A stretch of 64,000 nt of DNA from the NCBI GenBank assembly GCA_964036315.1, contig OZ038479.1:62839304-62903303 (forward strand). The letters run 5' to 3'. The notes beneath the pieces were generated by a model. The model did no database searches. It was not told where the DNA came from and saw only the letters and a list, made by a program, of their open reading frames with translations. Each line of letters opens with the position of its first letter. Position 1 is the stretch's first letter. Of the stretch, positions 38,024 through 52,431 are shown one piece after another. This DNA comes from Acanthosepion esculentum. Lineage: Eukaryota; Mollusca; Cephalopoda; Sepiida; Sepiidae. A program made the position numbers and the translations under genes.

Positions 38024-41000
38024 ATTTTGATGTTTGTCAATTGAAAAGGAAGAAAACAAATGAAAATATTGCATATTGTGATATTTTTCAATTAAAAAGT
38101 TTAGAAAAGAAATGAAAATATTGCATCTTTTGATATTTTTCAATTGAAAAGGAAGAAACAAATAAAAATATTGCATATTTTCGTATTTTTCAATTGAAAA
38201 GGAAGAAAACAAATGAAAATATTGCATATTTTGATATTTTCCACTTGAAAAGGGAGAAAACAAATAAAAATATTGCATATTTTGATATTTTTCAATTGAA
38301 AAGGAAGAAAACAAAAGAAAATATTGCCTATTTTGATAGTTTTCAATAGAAAAGGAAGAAAACAAATGAAAATATTGCCTATTTTGATATTTTTCAATTG
38401 AAAAGGAAGAAAACAAATGAAAATATTGCATATTTTGATATTTTTCAATAGAAAAGGAAGAAAACAAATGAAAATATTGCATATGTTGATATTTTTCAAT
38501 AGAAACGGAAGAAAACAAATGAAAATATTGCATATTTTGATATTTGGCAATAGAAAAGGAAGAAAACAATTGAAAATATTGCATATTTTGATATTTTGCA
38601 ATAGAAAAGGAAGAAAACAAAAGAAAATATTGTATATTTTGATCCTTTTCAAATGAAAATGCTGAATACAAATGAAAATATTGCATATTTTGATCTTTTT
38701 CAATTGAAAAGTTAGAAAACAAATGAATATATTGCATATTTTGGTCTTTTTCAATTGAAAAGGAAGAAAACAAATGAAAATATTGCATATTTTGATATTT
38801 TTCAATTGAAAAGGAAGAAAAACAATGAAAATATTGCATATTTTCATATTTTTCAATAGAAAAAAAGGAAAACAAATGAAAATATTGCATATTTTGATAT
38901 TTTTCTATAGAAAAGGAAGAAAACAAAGGAAAATATTGCATATTTTGATATTTTTCAATTAAAAAGTTTAGAACAGAAATGAAAATATTGCATATTTTGA
39001 TATTTTTCAATTGAAAAGGAAGAAAACAAATAAAAATATTGAATATTTTCCTATTTTTCAATTGAAAAGGAAGAAAACAAATGAAAATATTGCCTATTTT
39101 GATATTTTCCAATTGAAAATGAAGAAAGCAAATAAAAATATTGCATATTTTGATATTTCAATTGAAAAGGAAGAAAACAAATGAAAATATTGTATATTTT
39201 GATATTTTTCAATTGAAAAGGAAGAAAACAAATGAAAATATTGCATATTTTGATATTTTTCAATAGAAAAGGCGGAAAACAAATGAAAATATTGCATATT
39301 TTGATATTTTTTCATAGAAAATTCTGAAAACAAATGTAAATATTGTATATTTTGATATTTATCAATTGAAAAGAAAGAAAACAAATGAAAATATTGCATA
39401 TTTTGATATTTTTCAATAGAAAAGGAAGAAAACAAATGAAAATATTGAATATTTTGATATTTTTCAATATAAAAGGAAGAAAACAAAGGAAAATATTGTA
39501 TATTTTGATCCTTTTCAAATGAAAATGCTGCATACAAATGAAAATATTCATATTTTGATCTTTTTCAATTGAAAAGTTAGAAAACAAATGAATATATTGC
39601 ATATTTTGGTCTTTTTCAATTGAAAAGTTAGAAAACAAATGAATATATTGCATATTTTGGTCTTTTTCAATTGAAAAGGAAGAAAACAAATGAAAATATT
39701 GCATATTTTGATATTTTTCAATTGAAAAGGAAGAAAAACAATGAAAATATTGCATATTTTCATATTTTTCAATAGAAAAAAGGAAAACAAATGAAAATAT
39801 TGCATATTTTGATAGTATTCAATTAAAAAGTTTAGAAAAGAAATAAAAATATTGCATATTTTGATATTTTTCAATTGAAAAGGAAGAAAACAAATGAAAA
39901 TATTGCATATTTTCATATTTATCAATTGAAAAGGAAGAAAACAAATGAAAATATTGCATATTTTGATATTTTCCAATTGAAAAGGAAGAAAACAAATGAA
40001 AATATTGCATATTTTGATATTTTTCAATTGAAAAGGAAGAAAACAAATGAAAATATTGCAGATTTTGATATTTTGCTATAGAAAGGAAGAAAACAAATGA
40101 AAATATTACATATTTTGATATTTTGAAATAGAAAAGGAAGAAAACAAATGAAAATATTGCATATTTTGATGTTTTTCAATTGAAAAGGAAGAAAACAAAT
40201 GAAAATATTGCATATTTTGATATTTTTCAATTGAAAAGGAAGTTAACAAATGAAAATATTGTATATTTTGATCCTTTTCAAATGAAAATGCTGAATACAA
40301 ATGAAAATATTGCATATTTTGATCTTTTTCAATTGAAAAGTTAAAAAAAAATGAAAATATTGCATATTTTGATCTTTTTCAATTGAAAAGTTAGAAAACA
40401 AATGGAAATATTGCATATTTTGATATATTTCAATTGAAAAGGAAGAAAACAAATGAAAATATTGCATATTTTGATATTTTTCTATAGAAAAGGAAGAAAA
40501 CAAATGAAAATATTGCATATTTTGATATTTTTCAATTAAAAAGTTTAGAAAAGAAATGAAAATATTGCATATTTTGATATTTTTCAATTGAAAAGGAAGA
40601 AAACAAATAAAAATATTGCATATTTTCGTATTTTTCAATTGAAAAAGAAGAAAACAAATAAAAATATTGTATATTTTGATATTTTCCAATTGAAAAGGAA
40701 GAAAACAAATAAAAATATTGCATATTTTGATATTTTTCAATTGAAAAGGAAGAAAACAAATGAAAATATTGCCTATTTCGACATTTTTCAATAGAAAAGG
40801 AAGAAAACAAGTGAAAATATTGCATATTTTGATATTTTTCAATTGAAAAGGAAGAAAACAAATGAAAATATTGCATATTTTGATATTTTTCAATTAAAAA
40901 GTTTAGAAAAGAAATGAAAATATTGCATATTTTGATATTTTTCACTTGAAAAGGAAGAAAACAAATAAAAATATTGCATATTTTCATATTTATCAATTGA

Positions 41001-44000
41001 AAAGGAAGAAAACAAATGAAAATATTGCATATTTTGATATTTTCCAATTGAAAAGGAAGAAAACAAATGAAAATATTGCATATTTTGATATTTTTCAATT
41101 GAAAAGGAAGAAAACAAATGAAAATATTGCAGATTTTGATATTTTTCAATAGAAAAGGAAGAAAACAAATGAAAATATTGCATATTTTGATATTTTGCAA
41201 TAGAAAAGGAAGAAAACAAATGAAAATATTACATATTTTGATATTTTGACATAGAAAAGGAAGAAAAGAAATGAAAATATTGCATATTTGATGTTTTTCA
41301 ATTGAAAAGGAAGAAAACAAATGAATATATTGCATATTTTGATATTTTTCAATTGAAAAGGATGTTAACAAATGAAAATATTGTATATTTTGATCCTTTT
41401 CAAATAAAAATGGTGAATACAAATGAAAATATTGCATATTTTTATCTTTTTCAATTGAAAAGTTAAAAAAAAAATGAAAATATTACATATTTTGATCTTT
41501 TTCAATTGAAAAGGAAGAAAACAAATGAAAATATTGTATATTTTGATATTTTCTATAGAAAAGGAAGAAAACAAATGAAAATATTGCATATTTTGATATT
41601 TTTCAATTAAAAAGTTTAGAAAAGAAATGAAAATATTGCATATTTTGATATTTTTCAATTGAAAAGGAAGAAAACAAATAAAAATATTGCATATTTTCGT
41701 ATTTTTCAATTGAAAAGGAAGAAAACAAATAAAAATATTGTATATTTTGATATTTTCCAATTGAAAAGGAAGAAAACAAATAAAAATATTGCATATTTTG
41801 ATATTTTTCAATTGAAAAGGAAGAAAACAAATGAAAATATTGCCTATTTTGATATTTTTCAATAGAAAAGGAAGAAAACAAGTGAAAATATTGCATATTT
41901 TGATATTTTTCAATTGAAAAGGAAGAAAACAAATGAAAATATTGCATATTTTGATATTTTTCAATTAAAAAGTTTAGAAAAGAAATGAAAATATTGCATA
42001 TTTTGATATTTTTCACTTGAAAAGGAAGAAAACAAATAAAAATATTGCATATTTTCATATTTATCAATTGAAAAGGAAGAAAACAAATGAAAATATTGCA
42101 TATTTTGATATTTTCCAATTGAAAAGGAAGAAAACAAATGAAAATATTGCATATTTTGATATTTTTCAATTGAAAAGGAAGAAAACAAATGAAAATATTG
42201 CAGATTTTGATATTTTTCAATAGAAAAGGAAGAAAACAAATGAAAATATTGCATATTTTGATATTTTGCAATAGAAAAGGAAGAAAACAAATAAAAATGT
42301 TGCATATTTTCGTATTTTTCAATTGAAAAGGAAGAAAACAAATAAAAATATTGTATATTTTGATATTTTCCAATTGAAAAGGAAGAAAACAAATAAAAAT
42401 ATTGCATATTTTGATATTTTTCAATTGAAAAGGAAGAAAACAAATGAAAATATTGCCTATTTTGATATTTTTCAATAGAAAAGGAAGAAAACAAGTGAAA
42501 ATATTGCATATTTTGATATTTTTCAATTGAAAAGGAAGAAAACAAATGAAAATATTGCATATTTTGATATTTTTCAATAGAAAAGGAAGAAAACAAATGA
42601 AAATATTGCATATGTTGATATTTTTCAATAGAAACGGAAGAAAACAAATGAAAATATTGCATATTTTGATATTTGGCAATAGAAAAGGAAGAAAACAATT
42701 GAAAATATTGCATATTTTGATATTTTGCAATAGAAAAGGAAGAAAACAAATGAAAATATTGTATATTTTGATCCTTTTCAAATGAAAATGCTGAATACAA
42801 ATGAAAATATTGCATATTTTGATCTTTTTCAATTGAAAAGTTAGAAAACAAATGAATATATTGCATATTTTGGTCTTTTTCAATAGAAAAGTAAGAAAAC
42901 AAATGAAAATATTGCATATTTTCATATTTTTCAATAGAAAAGGAGGAAAACAAATGAAAATATTGCATATTTTGATAGTATACAATTAAAAAGTTTAGAA
43001 AAGAAATGAAAATATTGCATATCTTGATATTTTTCAATTGAAAAGGAAGAAAACAAATAAAAATATTGCATATTTTCATATTTATCAAATGAAAAGGAAG
43101 AAAACAAATGAAAATATTGCATATTTTGATATTTTCCAATTGAAAAGGAAGAAAACAAATGAAAATATTGCATATTTTGATTTTTTTCAATAGAAAAGGA
43201 AGAAAACAAATGAAAATATTGCATATTTTGTTATTTTTCAATAGAAAAGGATGAAAACAAATGAAAATATTGCATATTTTGATATTTTTCAATAGAAAAG
43301 GAAGAAAACAAATGAAAATATTGTATATTTTGATCCTTTTCAAATGAAAGTGCTGAATACAAATGAAAATATTGCATATTTTGATCTTTTTCAATTGAAA
43401 AGGAAGAAAACAAATGAAAATATTGCATATTTTGATATTTTTCAATAGAAAAGGAGGAAAACAAATGAAAATATTGCATATTTTGATATTTTTCAATAAA
43501 AAATTCTGAAAACAAATGAAAATATTGCATATTTTGATATTTTACAATTGAAAAGGAAGAAAACAAATGAAAATATTGCATATTTTGATATTTTTCAATT
43601 AAAAAGTTTAGAAAAGAATTAAAATATTGCATATTTTGATATTTTTCAATTGAAAAGTAAGAAAACAAATAAAAATATTGCATATTTTCATATGTTTCCA
43701 TTGAAAAATAAGAAAACAAAGGAAAATATTGCATATTTTGATATTTACCAATTGAAAAGGAAGAAAACAAATGAAAATATTGCATATTTTGATATTTTTC
43801 AATTGAAAAATAAGAAAACAAATGAAAATATTGCATATTTTGATATTTTTCAATTGAAAAGGAAGAAAACAAATGAAAATATTGCATATTTTGATATTTT
43901 TCAATAGAAAAGGAAGAAAACAAATGAAAATATTGCATATTTTGATGTTTGTCAATTGAAAAGGAAGAAAACAAATGAAAATATTGCATATTGTGATATT

Positions 44001-47000
44001 TTTCAATTAAAAAGTTTAGAAAAGAAATGAAAATATTGCATCTTTTGATATTTTTCAATTGAAAAGGAAGAAACAAATAAAAATATTGCATATTTTCGTA
44101 TTTTTCAATTGAAAAGGAAGAAAACAAATGAAAATATTGCATATTTTGATATTTTCCACTTGAAAAGGGAGAAAACAAATAAAAATATTGCATATTTTGA
44201 TATTTTTCAATTGAAAAGGAAGAAAACAAAAGAAAATATTGCCTATTTTGATAGTTTTCAATAGAAAAGGAAGAAAACAAATGAAAATATTGCCTATTTT
44301 GATATTTTTCAATTGAAAAGGAAGAAAACAAATGAAAATATTGCATATTTTGATATTTTTCAATAGAAAAGGAAGAAAACAAATGAAAATATTGCATATG
44401 TTGATATTTTTCAATAGAAACGGAAGAAAACAAATGAAAATATTGCATATTTTGATATTTGGCAATAGAAAAGGAAGAAAACAATTGAAAATATTGCATA
44501 TTTTGATATTTTGCAATAGAAAAGGAAGAAAACAAAAGAAAATATTGTATATTTTGATCCTTTTCAAATGAAAATGCTGAATACAAATGAAAATATTGCA
44601 TATTTTGATCTTTTTCAATTGAAAAGTTAGAAAACAAATGAATATATTGCATATTTTGGTCTTTTTCAATTGAAAAGGAAGAAAACAAATGAAAATATTG
44701 CATATTTTGATATTTTTCAATTGAAAAGGAAGAAAAACAATGAAAATATTGCATATTTTCATATTTTTCAATAGAAAAAAAGGAAAACAAATGAAAATAT
44801 TGCATATTTTGATATTTTTCTATAGAAAAGGAAGAAAACAAAGGAAAATATTGCATATTTTGATATTTTTCAATTAAAAAGTTTAGAACAGAAATGAAAA
44901 TATTGCATATTTTGATATTTTTCAATTGAAAAGGAAGAAAACAAATAAAAATATTGAATATTTTCCTATTTTTCAATTGAAAAGGAAGAAAACAAATGAA
45001 AATATTGCCTATTTTGATATTTTCCAATTGAAAATGAAGAAAGCAAATAAAAATATTGCATATTTTGATATTTCAATTGAAAAGGAAGAAAACAAATGAA
45101 AATATTGTATATTTTGATATTTTTCAATTGAAAAGGAAGAAAACAAATGAAAATATTGCATATTTTGATATTTTTCAATAGAAAAGGCGGAAAACAAATG
45201 AAAATATTGCATATTTTGATATTTTTTCATAGAAAATTCTGAAAACAAATGTAAATATTGTATATTTTGATATTTATCAATTGAAAAGAAAGAAAACAAA
45301 TGAAAATATTGCATATTTTGATATTTTTCAATAGAAAAGGAAGAAAACAAATGAAAATATTGAATATTTTGATATTTTTCAATATAAAAGGAAGAAAACA
45401 AAGGAAAATATTGTATATTTTGATCCTTTTCAAATGAAAATGCTGCATACAAATGAAAATATTCATATTTTGATCTTTTTCAATTGAAAAGTTAGAAAAC
45501 AAATGAATATATTGCATATTTTGGTCTTTTTCAATTGAAAAGTTAGAAAACAAATGAATATATTGCATATTTTGGTCTTTTTCAATTGAAAAGGAAGAAA
45601 ACAAATGAAAATATTGCATATTTTGATATTTTTCAATTGAAAAGGAAGAAAAACAATGAAAATATTGCATATTTTCATATTTTTCAATAGAAAAAAGGAA
45701 AACAAATGAAAATATTGCATATTTTGATAGTATTCAATTAAAAAGTTTAGAAAAGAAATAAAAATATTGCATATTTTGATATTTTTCAATTGAAAAGGAA
45801 GAAAACAAATGAAAATATTGCATATTTTCATATTTATCAATTGAAAAGGAAGAAAACAAATGAAAATATTGCATATTTTGATATTTTCCAATTGAAAAGG
45901 AAGAAAACAAATGAAAATATTGCATATTTTGATATTTTTCAATTGAAAAGGAAGAAAACAAATGAAAATATTGCAGATTTTGATATTTTGCTATAGAAAG
46001 GAAGAAAACAAATGAAAATATTACATATTTTGATATTTTGAAATAGAAAAGGAAGAAAACAAATGAAAATATTGCATATTTTGATGTTTTTCAATTGAAA
46101 AGGAAGAAAACAAATGAAAATATTGCATATTTTGATATTTTTCAATTGAAAAGGAAGTTAACAAATGAAAATATTGTATATTTTGATCCTTTTCAAATGA
46201 AAATGCTGAATACAAATGAAAATATTGCATATTTTGATCTTTTTCAATTGAAAAGTTAAAAAAAAATGAAAATATTGCATATTTTGATCTTTTTCAATTG
46301 AAAAGTTAGAAAACAAATGGAAATATTGCATATTTTGATATATTTCAATTGAAAAGGAAGAAAACAAATGAAAATATTGCATATTTTGATATTTTTCTAT
46401 AGAAAAGGAAGAAAACAAATGAAAATATTGCATATTTTGATATTTTTCAATTAAAAAGTTTAGAAAAGAAATGAAAATATTGCATATTTTGATATTTTTC
46501 AATTGAAAAGGAAGAAAACAAATAAAAATATTGCATATTTTCGTATTTTTCAATTGAAAAAGAAGAAAACAAATAAAAATATTGTATATTTTGATATTTT
46601 CCAATTGAAAAGGAAGAAAACAAATAAAAATATTGCATATTTTGATATTTTTCAATTGAAAAGGAAGAAAACCAATGAAAATATTGCCTATTTTGACATT
46701 TTTCAATAGAAAAGGAAGAAAACAAGTGAAAATATTGCATATTTTGATATTTTTCAATTGAAAAGGAAGAAAACAAATGAAAATATTGCATATTTTGATA
46801 TTTTTCAATTAAAAAGTTTAGAAAAGAAATGAAAATATTGCATATTTTGATATTTTTCACTTGAAAAGGAAGAAAACAAATAAAAATATTGCATATTTTC
46901 ATATTTATCAATTGAAAAGGAAGAAAACAAATGAAAATATTGCATATTTTGATATTTTCCAATTGAAAAGGAAGAAAACAAATGAAAATATTGCATATTT

Positions 47001-48187
47001 TGATATTTTTCAATTGAAAAGGAAGAAAACAAATGAAAATATTGCAGATTTTGATATTTTTCAATAGAAAAGGAAGAAAACAAATGAAAATATTGCATAT
47101 TTTGATATTTTGCAATAGAAAAGGAAGAAAACAAATGAAAATATTACATATTTTGATATTTTGACATAGAAAAGGAAGAAAAGAAATGAAAATATTGCAT
47201 ATTTGATGTTTTTCAATTGAAAAGGAAGAAAACAAATGAATATATTGCATATTTTGATATTTTTCAATTGAAAAGGATGTTAACAAATGAAAATATTGTA
47301 TATTTTGATCCTTTTCAAATAAAAATGGTGAATACAAATGAAAATATTGCATATTTTTATCTTTTTCAATTGAAAAGTTAAAAAAAAAATGAAAATATTA
47401 CATATTTTGATCTTTTTCAATTGAAAAGGAAGAAAACAAATGAAAATATTGTATATTTTGATATTTTCTATAGAAAAGGAAGAAAACAAATGAAAATATT
47501 GCATATTTTGATATTTTTCAATTAAAAAGTTTAGAAAAGAAATGAAAATATTGCATATTTTGATATTTTTCAATTGAAAAGGAAGAAAACAAATAAAAAT
47601 ATTGCATATTTTCGTATTTTTCAATTGAAAAGGAAGAAAACAAATAAAAATATTGTATATTTTGATATTTTCCAATTGAAAAGGAAGAAAACAAATAAAA
47701 ATATTGCATATTTTGATATTTTTCAATTGAAAAGGAAGAAAACAAATGAAAATATTGCCTATTTTGATATTTTTCAATAGAAAAGGAAGAAAACAAGTGA
47801 AAATATTGCATATTTTGATATTTTTCAATTGAAAAGGAAGAAAACAAATGAAAATATTGCATATTTTGATATTTTTCAATTAAAAAGTTTAGAAAAGAAA
47901 TGAAAATATTGCATATTTTGATATTTTTCACTTGAAAAGGAAGAAAACAAATAAAAATATTGCATATTTTCATATTTATCAATTGAAAAGGAAGAAAACA
48001 AATGAAAATATTGCATATTTTGATATTTTCCAATTGAAAAGGAAGAAAACAAATGAAAATATTGCATATTTTGATATTTTTCAATTGAAAAGGAAGAAAA
48101 CAAATGAAAATATTGCAGATTTTGATATTTTTCAATAGAAAAGGAAGAAAACAAATGAAAATATTGCATATTTTGATATTTTGCAAT
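36358..48187 (+). repeat. 5,915-bp higher-order unit, two near-identical tandem copies
   Basis: About 36,358-42,272 is followed by 42,273-48,187 at a constant offset of 5,915 bp. All markers recur in order, including the CATATTGTGATATTTTTC D monomer, CACTTGAAAAGGGAG, GATAGTTTTC, the GAACAG D monomer, a short GATATTTCAATTG monomer, AGGCGG, AAATGTAAATATTG, GCATACAAAT after C, GATAGTATTCAATTAAAAAG and the 1,071-bp pair. I noticed only a few substitutions, for example TTTCGAC at 40,776-40,782 against TTTTGAC at 46,691-46,697, and ACAAATG against ACCAATG at 46,671. The left breakpoint shows as CAATTG in copy 1 and CAATAG in copy 2 just before the AAATGTTG monomer. Confidence 0.88.
40500..42272 (+). 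repeat. 1,071-bp unit pair inside 5.9-kb copy 1
   Basis: About 40,500-41,571 and 41,571-42,272 share a 1,071-bp offset, exactly 21 monomers by length. The unit holds a D2, TTCGTATTTTTC, GTATATTTTG, TTGCCT, AACAAGTG, a second D2, CACTTGAAAAGG, CATATTTATCAATTG, TTGCAGATTTTG and TTGCAATAG. The second copy is cut short by the 5.9-kb breakpoint. The first copy also carries TTACATATTTTG with TTTGACATAG and a short CATATTTGATG monomer. Internal differences between the two are more frequent than between whole 5.9-kb copies, so the 1,071-bp duplication is the older event. Confidence 0.82.
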
Positions 48188-48555
48188 AGAAAAGGAAGAA
48201 AACAAATGAAAATATTACATATTTTGATATTTTGACATAGAAAAGGAAGAAAAGAAATGAAAATATTGCATATTTGATGTTTTTCAATTGAAAAGGAAGA
48301 AAACAAATGAATATATTGCATATTTTGATATTTTTCAATTGAAAAGGATGTTAACAAATGAAAATATTGTATATTTTGATCCTTTTCAAATAAAAATGGT
48401 GAATACAAATGAAAATATTGCATATTTTTATCTTTTTCAATTGAAAAGTTAAAAAAAAAATGAAAATATTACATATTTTGATCTTTTTCAATTGAAAAGG
48501 AAGAAAACAAATGAAAATATTGTATATTTTGATATTTTTCAATAGAAAAGGAAGA
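46415..48555 (+). repeat. 1,071-bp unit pair inside 5.9-kb copy 2
   Basis: About 46,415-47,486 and 47,487-48,555 form two full 1,071-bp units. Unlike copy 1, the second unit is complete and includes TTACATATTTTG, TTTGACATAG, CATATTTGATG, AGGATGTTAAC and the altered C monomer with CAAATAAAAATGGTG. One difference between the units is AAAAAGAAG near 46,560 against AAAAGGAAG. Confidence 0.82.
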
Positions 48556-49770
48556 AAACAAATGAAAATATTGTATATTTTGATCCTTTTCAAATGAAAG
48601 TGCTGAATACAAATGAAAATATTGCATATTTTGATCTTTTTCAATTGAAAAGTTTGAAAACAAATGAAAATATTGCATATTTTGATATTTTTCAATTGAA
48701 AAGGAAGAAAACAAATGAAAATATTGCATATTTTGATATTTTTCAATAGAAAAGGAAGAAAACAAATGAAAATATTGCATATGTTGATATTTTTCAATAG
48801 AAACGGAAGAAAACAAATGAAAATATTGCATATTTTGATATTTGGCAATAGAAAAGGAAGAAAACAATTGAAAATATTGCATATTTTGATATTTTGCAAT
48901 AGAAAAGGAAGAAAACAAATGAAAATATTGTATATTTTGATCCTTTTCAAATGAAAATGCTGAATACAAATGAAAATATTGCATATTTTGATCTTTTTCA
49001 ATTGAAAAGTTAGAAAACAAATGAATATATTGCATATTTTGGTCTTTTTCAATAGAAAAGTAAGAAAACAAATGAAAATATTGCATATTTTCATATTTTT
49101 CAATAGAAAAGGAGGAAAACAAATGAAAATATTGCATATTTTGTTATTTTTCAATAGAAAAGGATGAAAACAAATGAAAATATTGCATATTTTGATATTT
49201 TTCAATAGAAAAGGAAGAAAACAAATGAAAATATTGTATATTTTGATCCTTTTCAAATGAAAGTGCTGAATACAAATGAAAATATTGCATATTTTGATCT
49301 TTTTCAATTGAAAAGGAAGAAAACAAATGAAAATATTGCATATTTTGATATTTTTCAATAGAAAAGGAGGAAAACAAATGAAAATATTGCATATTTTGAT
49401 ATTTTTCAATAAAAAATTCTGAAAACAAATGAAAATATTGCATATTTTGATATTTTACAATTGAAAAGGAAGAAAACAAATGAAAATATTGCATATTTTG
49501 ATATTTTTCAATTAATAAGTTTAGAAAAGAATTAAAATATTGCATATTTTGATATTTTTCAATTGAAAAGTAAGAAAACAAATAAAAATATTGCATATTT
49601 TCATATGTTTCCATTGAAAAATAAGAAAACAAAGGAAAATATTGCATATTTTGATATTTACCAATTGAAAAGGAAGAAAACAAATGAAAATATTGCATAT
49701 TTTGATATTTTTCAATTGAAAAATAAGAAAACAAATGAAAATATTGCATATTTTGATATTTTTCAATTGA

Positions 49771-50450
49771 AAAGTTAGAAAACAAATGGAAATAATGCAT
49801 ATTTTGATATATTTCAATTGAAAAGGAAGAAAACAAATGAAAATATTGCATATTTTGATATTTTTCAATTAAAAAGTTTAGAAAAGAAATGAAAATATTG
49901 CATCTTTTGATATTTTTCAATTGAAAAGGAAGAAAACAAATAAAAATGTTGCATATTTTCGTATTTTTCAATTGAAAAGGAAGAAAACAAATGAAAATAT
50001 TGCATATTTTGATATTTTCCACTTGAAAAGGGAGAAAACAAATAAAAATATTGCATATTTTGATATTTTTCAATTGAAAAGGAAGAAAACAAAAGAAAAT
50101 ATTGCCTATTTTGATAGTTTTCAATAGAAAAGGAAGAAAACAAATGAAAATATTGCCTATTTTGATATTTTTCAATTGAAAAGGAAGAAAACAAATGAAA
50201 ATATTGCATATTTTGATATTTTTCAATTGAAAAGGAAGAAAACAAAAGAAAATATTGCCTATTTTGATAGTTTTCAATAGAAAAGGAAGAAAACAAATGA
50301 AAATATTGCCTATTTTGATATTTTTCAATTGAAAAGGAAGAAAACAAATGAAAATATTGCATATTTTGATATTTGTCAATAGAAAAGGAAGAAAACAAAT
50401 GAAAATATTGCATATTTTGATATTTTGCAATGGAAAAAGAAGAAAACAAA
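49771..50450 (+). repeat. Patchwork segment inside third 5.9-kb copy
   Basis: This segment breaks the register of the third copy. Near 49,771-49,815 it holds an AGTTAG tail, AAATGGAAATAATG and GATATATTTCAATTG, which otherwise occur near 40,400, 46,316, 52,333 and 54,730. The CAAAAGAAAATATTGCCT and GATAGTTTTCAATAG pair then appears twice (about 50,090 and 50,245), a short tandem duplication. Finally TTTGTCAATAG followed by TTTGCAATGGAAAAAGAAG at about 50,372-50,440 resembles 59,156-59,226, 61,176-61,246 and 63,298-63,368. Either unequal exchange or gene conversion could give such a patch. Confidence 0.75.
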
Positions 50451-52431
50451 TGAAAATATTGCATATTTTGATATTTGGCAATAGAAAAGGAAGAAAACAA
50501 TTGAAAATATTGCATATTTTGATATTTTGCAATAGAAAAGGAAGAAAACAAAAGAAAATATGGTATATTTTGATCCTTTTCAAATGAAAATGCTGAATAC
50601 AAATGAAAATATTGCATATTTTGATCTTTTTCAATTGAAAAGTTAGAAAACAAATGAATATATTGCATATTTTGGTCTTTTTCAATTGAAAAGGAAGAAA
50701 ACAAATGAAAATATTGCATATTTTGATATTTTTCAATTGAAAAGGAAGAAAAACAATGAAAATATTGCATATTTTCATATTTTTCAATAGACAAAAAGGA
50801 AAACAAATGAAAATATTGCATATTTTGATATTTTTCTATAGAAAAGGAAGAAAACAAAGGAAAATATTGCATATTTTGATATTTTTCAATTAAAAAGTTT
50901 AGAACAGAAATGAAAATATTGCATATTTTGATATTTTTCAATTGAAAAGGAAGAAAACAAATAAAAATATTGAATATTTTCCTATTTTTCAATTGAAAAG
51001 GAAGAAAACAAATGAAAATATTGCCTATTTTGATATTTTCCAATTGAAAATGAAGAAAGCAAATAAAAATATTGCATATTTTGATATTTCAATTGAAAAG
51101 GAAGAAAACAAATGAAAATATTGTATATTTTGATATTTTTCAATTGAAAAGGAAGAAAACAAATGAAAATATTGCATATTTTGATATTTTTCAATAGAAA
51201 AGGCGGAAAACAAATGAAAATATTGCATATTTTGATATTTTTTCATAGAAAATTCTGAAAACAAATGTAAATATTGTATATTTTGATATTTATCAATTGA
51301 AAAGAAAGAAAACAAATGAAAATATTGCATATTTTGATATTTTTCAATAGAAAAGGAAGAAAACAAATGAAAATATTGAATATTTTGATATTTTTCAATA
51401 TAAAAGGAAGAAAACAAATGAAAATATTGTATATTTTGATCCTTTTCAAATGAAAATGCTGCATACAAATGAAAATATTCATATTTTGATCTTTTTCAAT
51501 TGAAAAGTTAGAAAACAAATGAATATATTGCATATTTTGGTCTTTTTCAATTGAAAAGTGAGAAAACAAATGAATATATTGCATATTTTGGTCTTTTTCA
51601 ATTGAAAAGGAAGAAAACAAATGAAAATATTGCATATTTTGATATTTTTCAATTGAAAAGGAAGAAAAACAATGAAAATATTGCATATTTTCATATTTTT
51701 CAATAGAAAAAAGGAAAACAAATGAAAATATTGCATATTTTGATAGTATTCAATTAAAAAGTTTAGAAAAGAAATAAAAATATTGCATATTTTGATATTT
51801 TTCAATTGAAAAGGAAGAAAACAAATGAAAATATTGCATATTTTCATATTTATCAATTGAAAAGGAAGAAAACAAATGAAAATATTGCATATTTTGATAT
51901 TTTCCAATTGAAAAGGAAGAAAACAAATGAAAATATTGCATATTTTGATATTTTTCAATTGAAAAGGAAGAAAACAAATGAAAATATTGCAGATTTTGAT
52001 ATTTTGCTATAGAAAAGGAAGAAAACAAATGAAAATATTACATATTTTGATATTTTGAAATAGAAAAGGAAGAAAACAAATGAAAATATTGCATATTTTG
52101 ATGTTTTTCAATTGAAAAGGAAGAAAACAAATGAAAATATTGCATATTTTGATATTTTTCAATTGAAAAGGAAGTTAACAAATGAAAATATTGTATATTT
52201 TGATCCTTTTCAAATGAAAATGCTGAATACAAATGAAAATATTGCATATTTTGATCTTTTTCAATTGAAAAGTTAAAAAAAAAATGAAAATATTGCATAT
52301 TTTGATCTTTTTCAATTGAAAAGTTAGAAAACAAATGGAAATATTGCATATTTTGATATATTTCAATTGAAAAGGAAGAAAACAAATGAAAATATTGCAT
52401 ATTTTGATATTTTTCTATAGAAAAGGAAGAA

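Noticed and set aside
37316..45027. Two 598-codon minus-strand frames (37,316-39,112 and 43,231-45,027) as paralogous genes
   Set aside because: They are equal because the whole 5,915-bp stretch is duplicated, not because a protein is conserved. The same identity holds for frames on the other strand.
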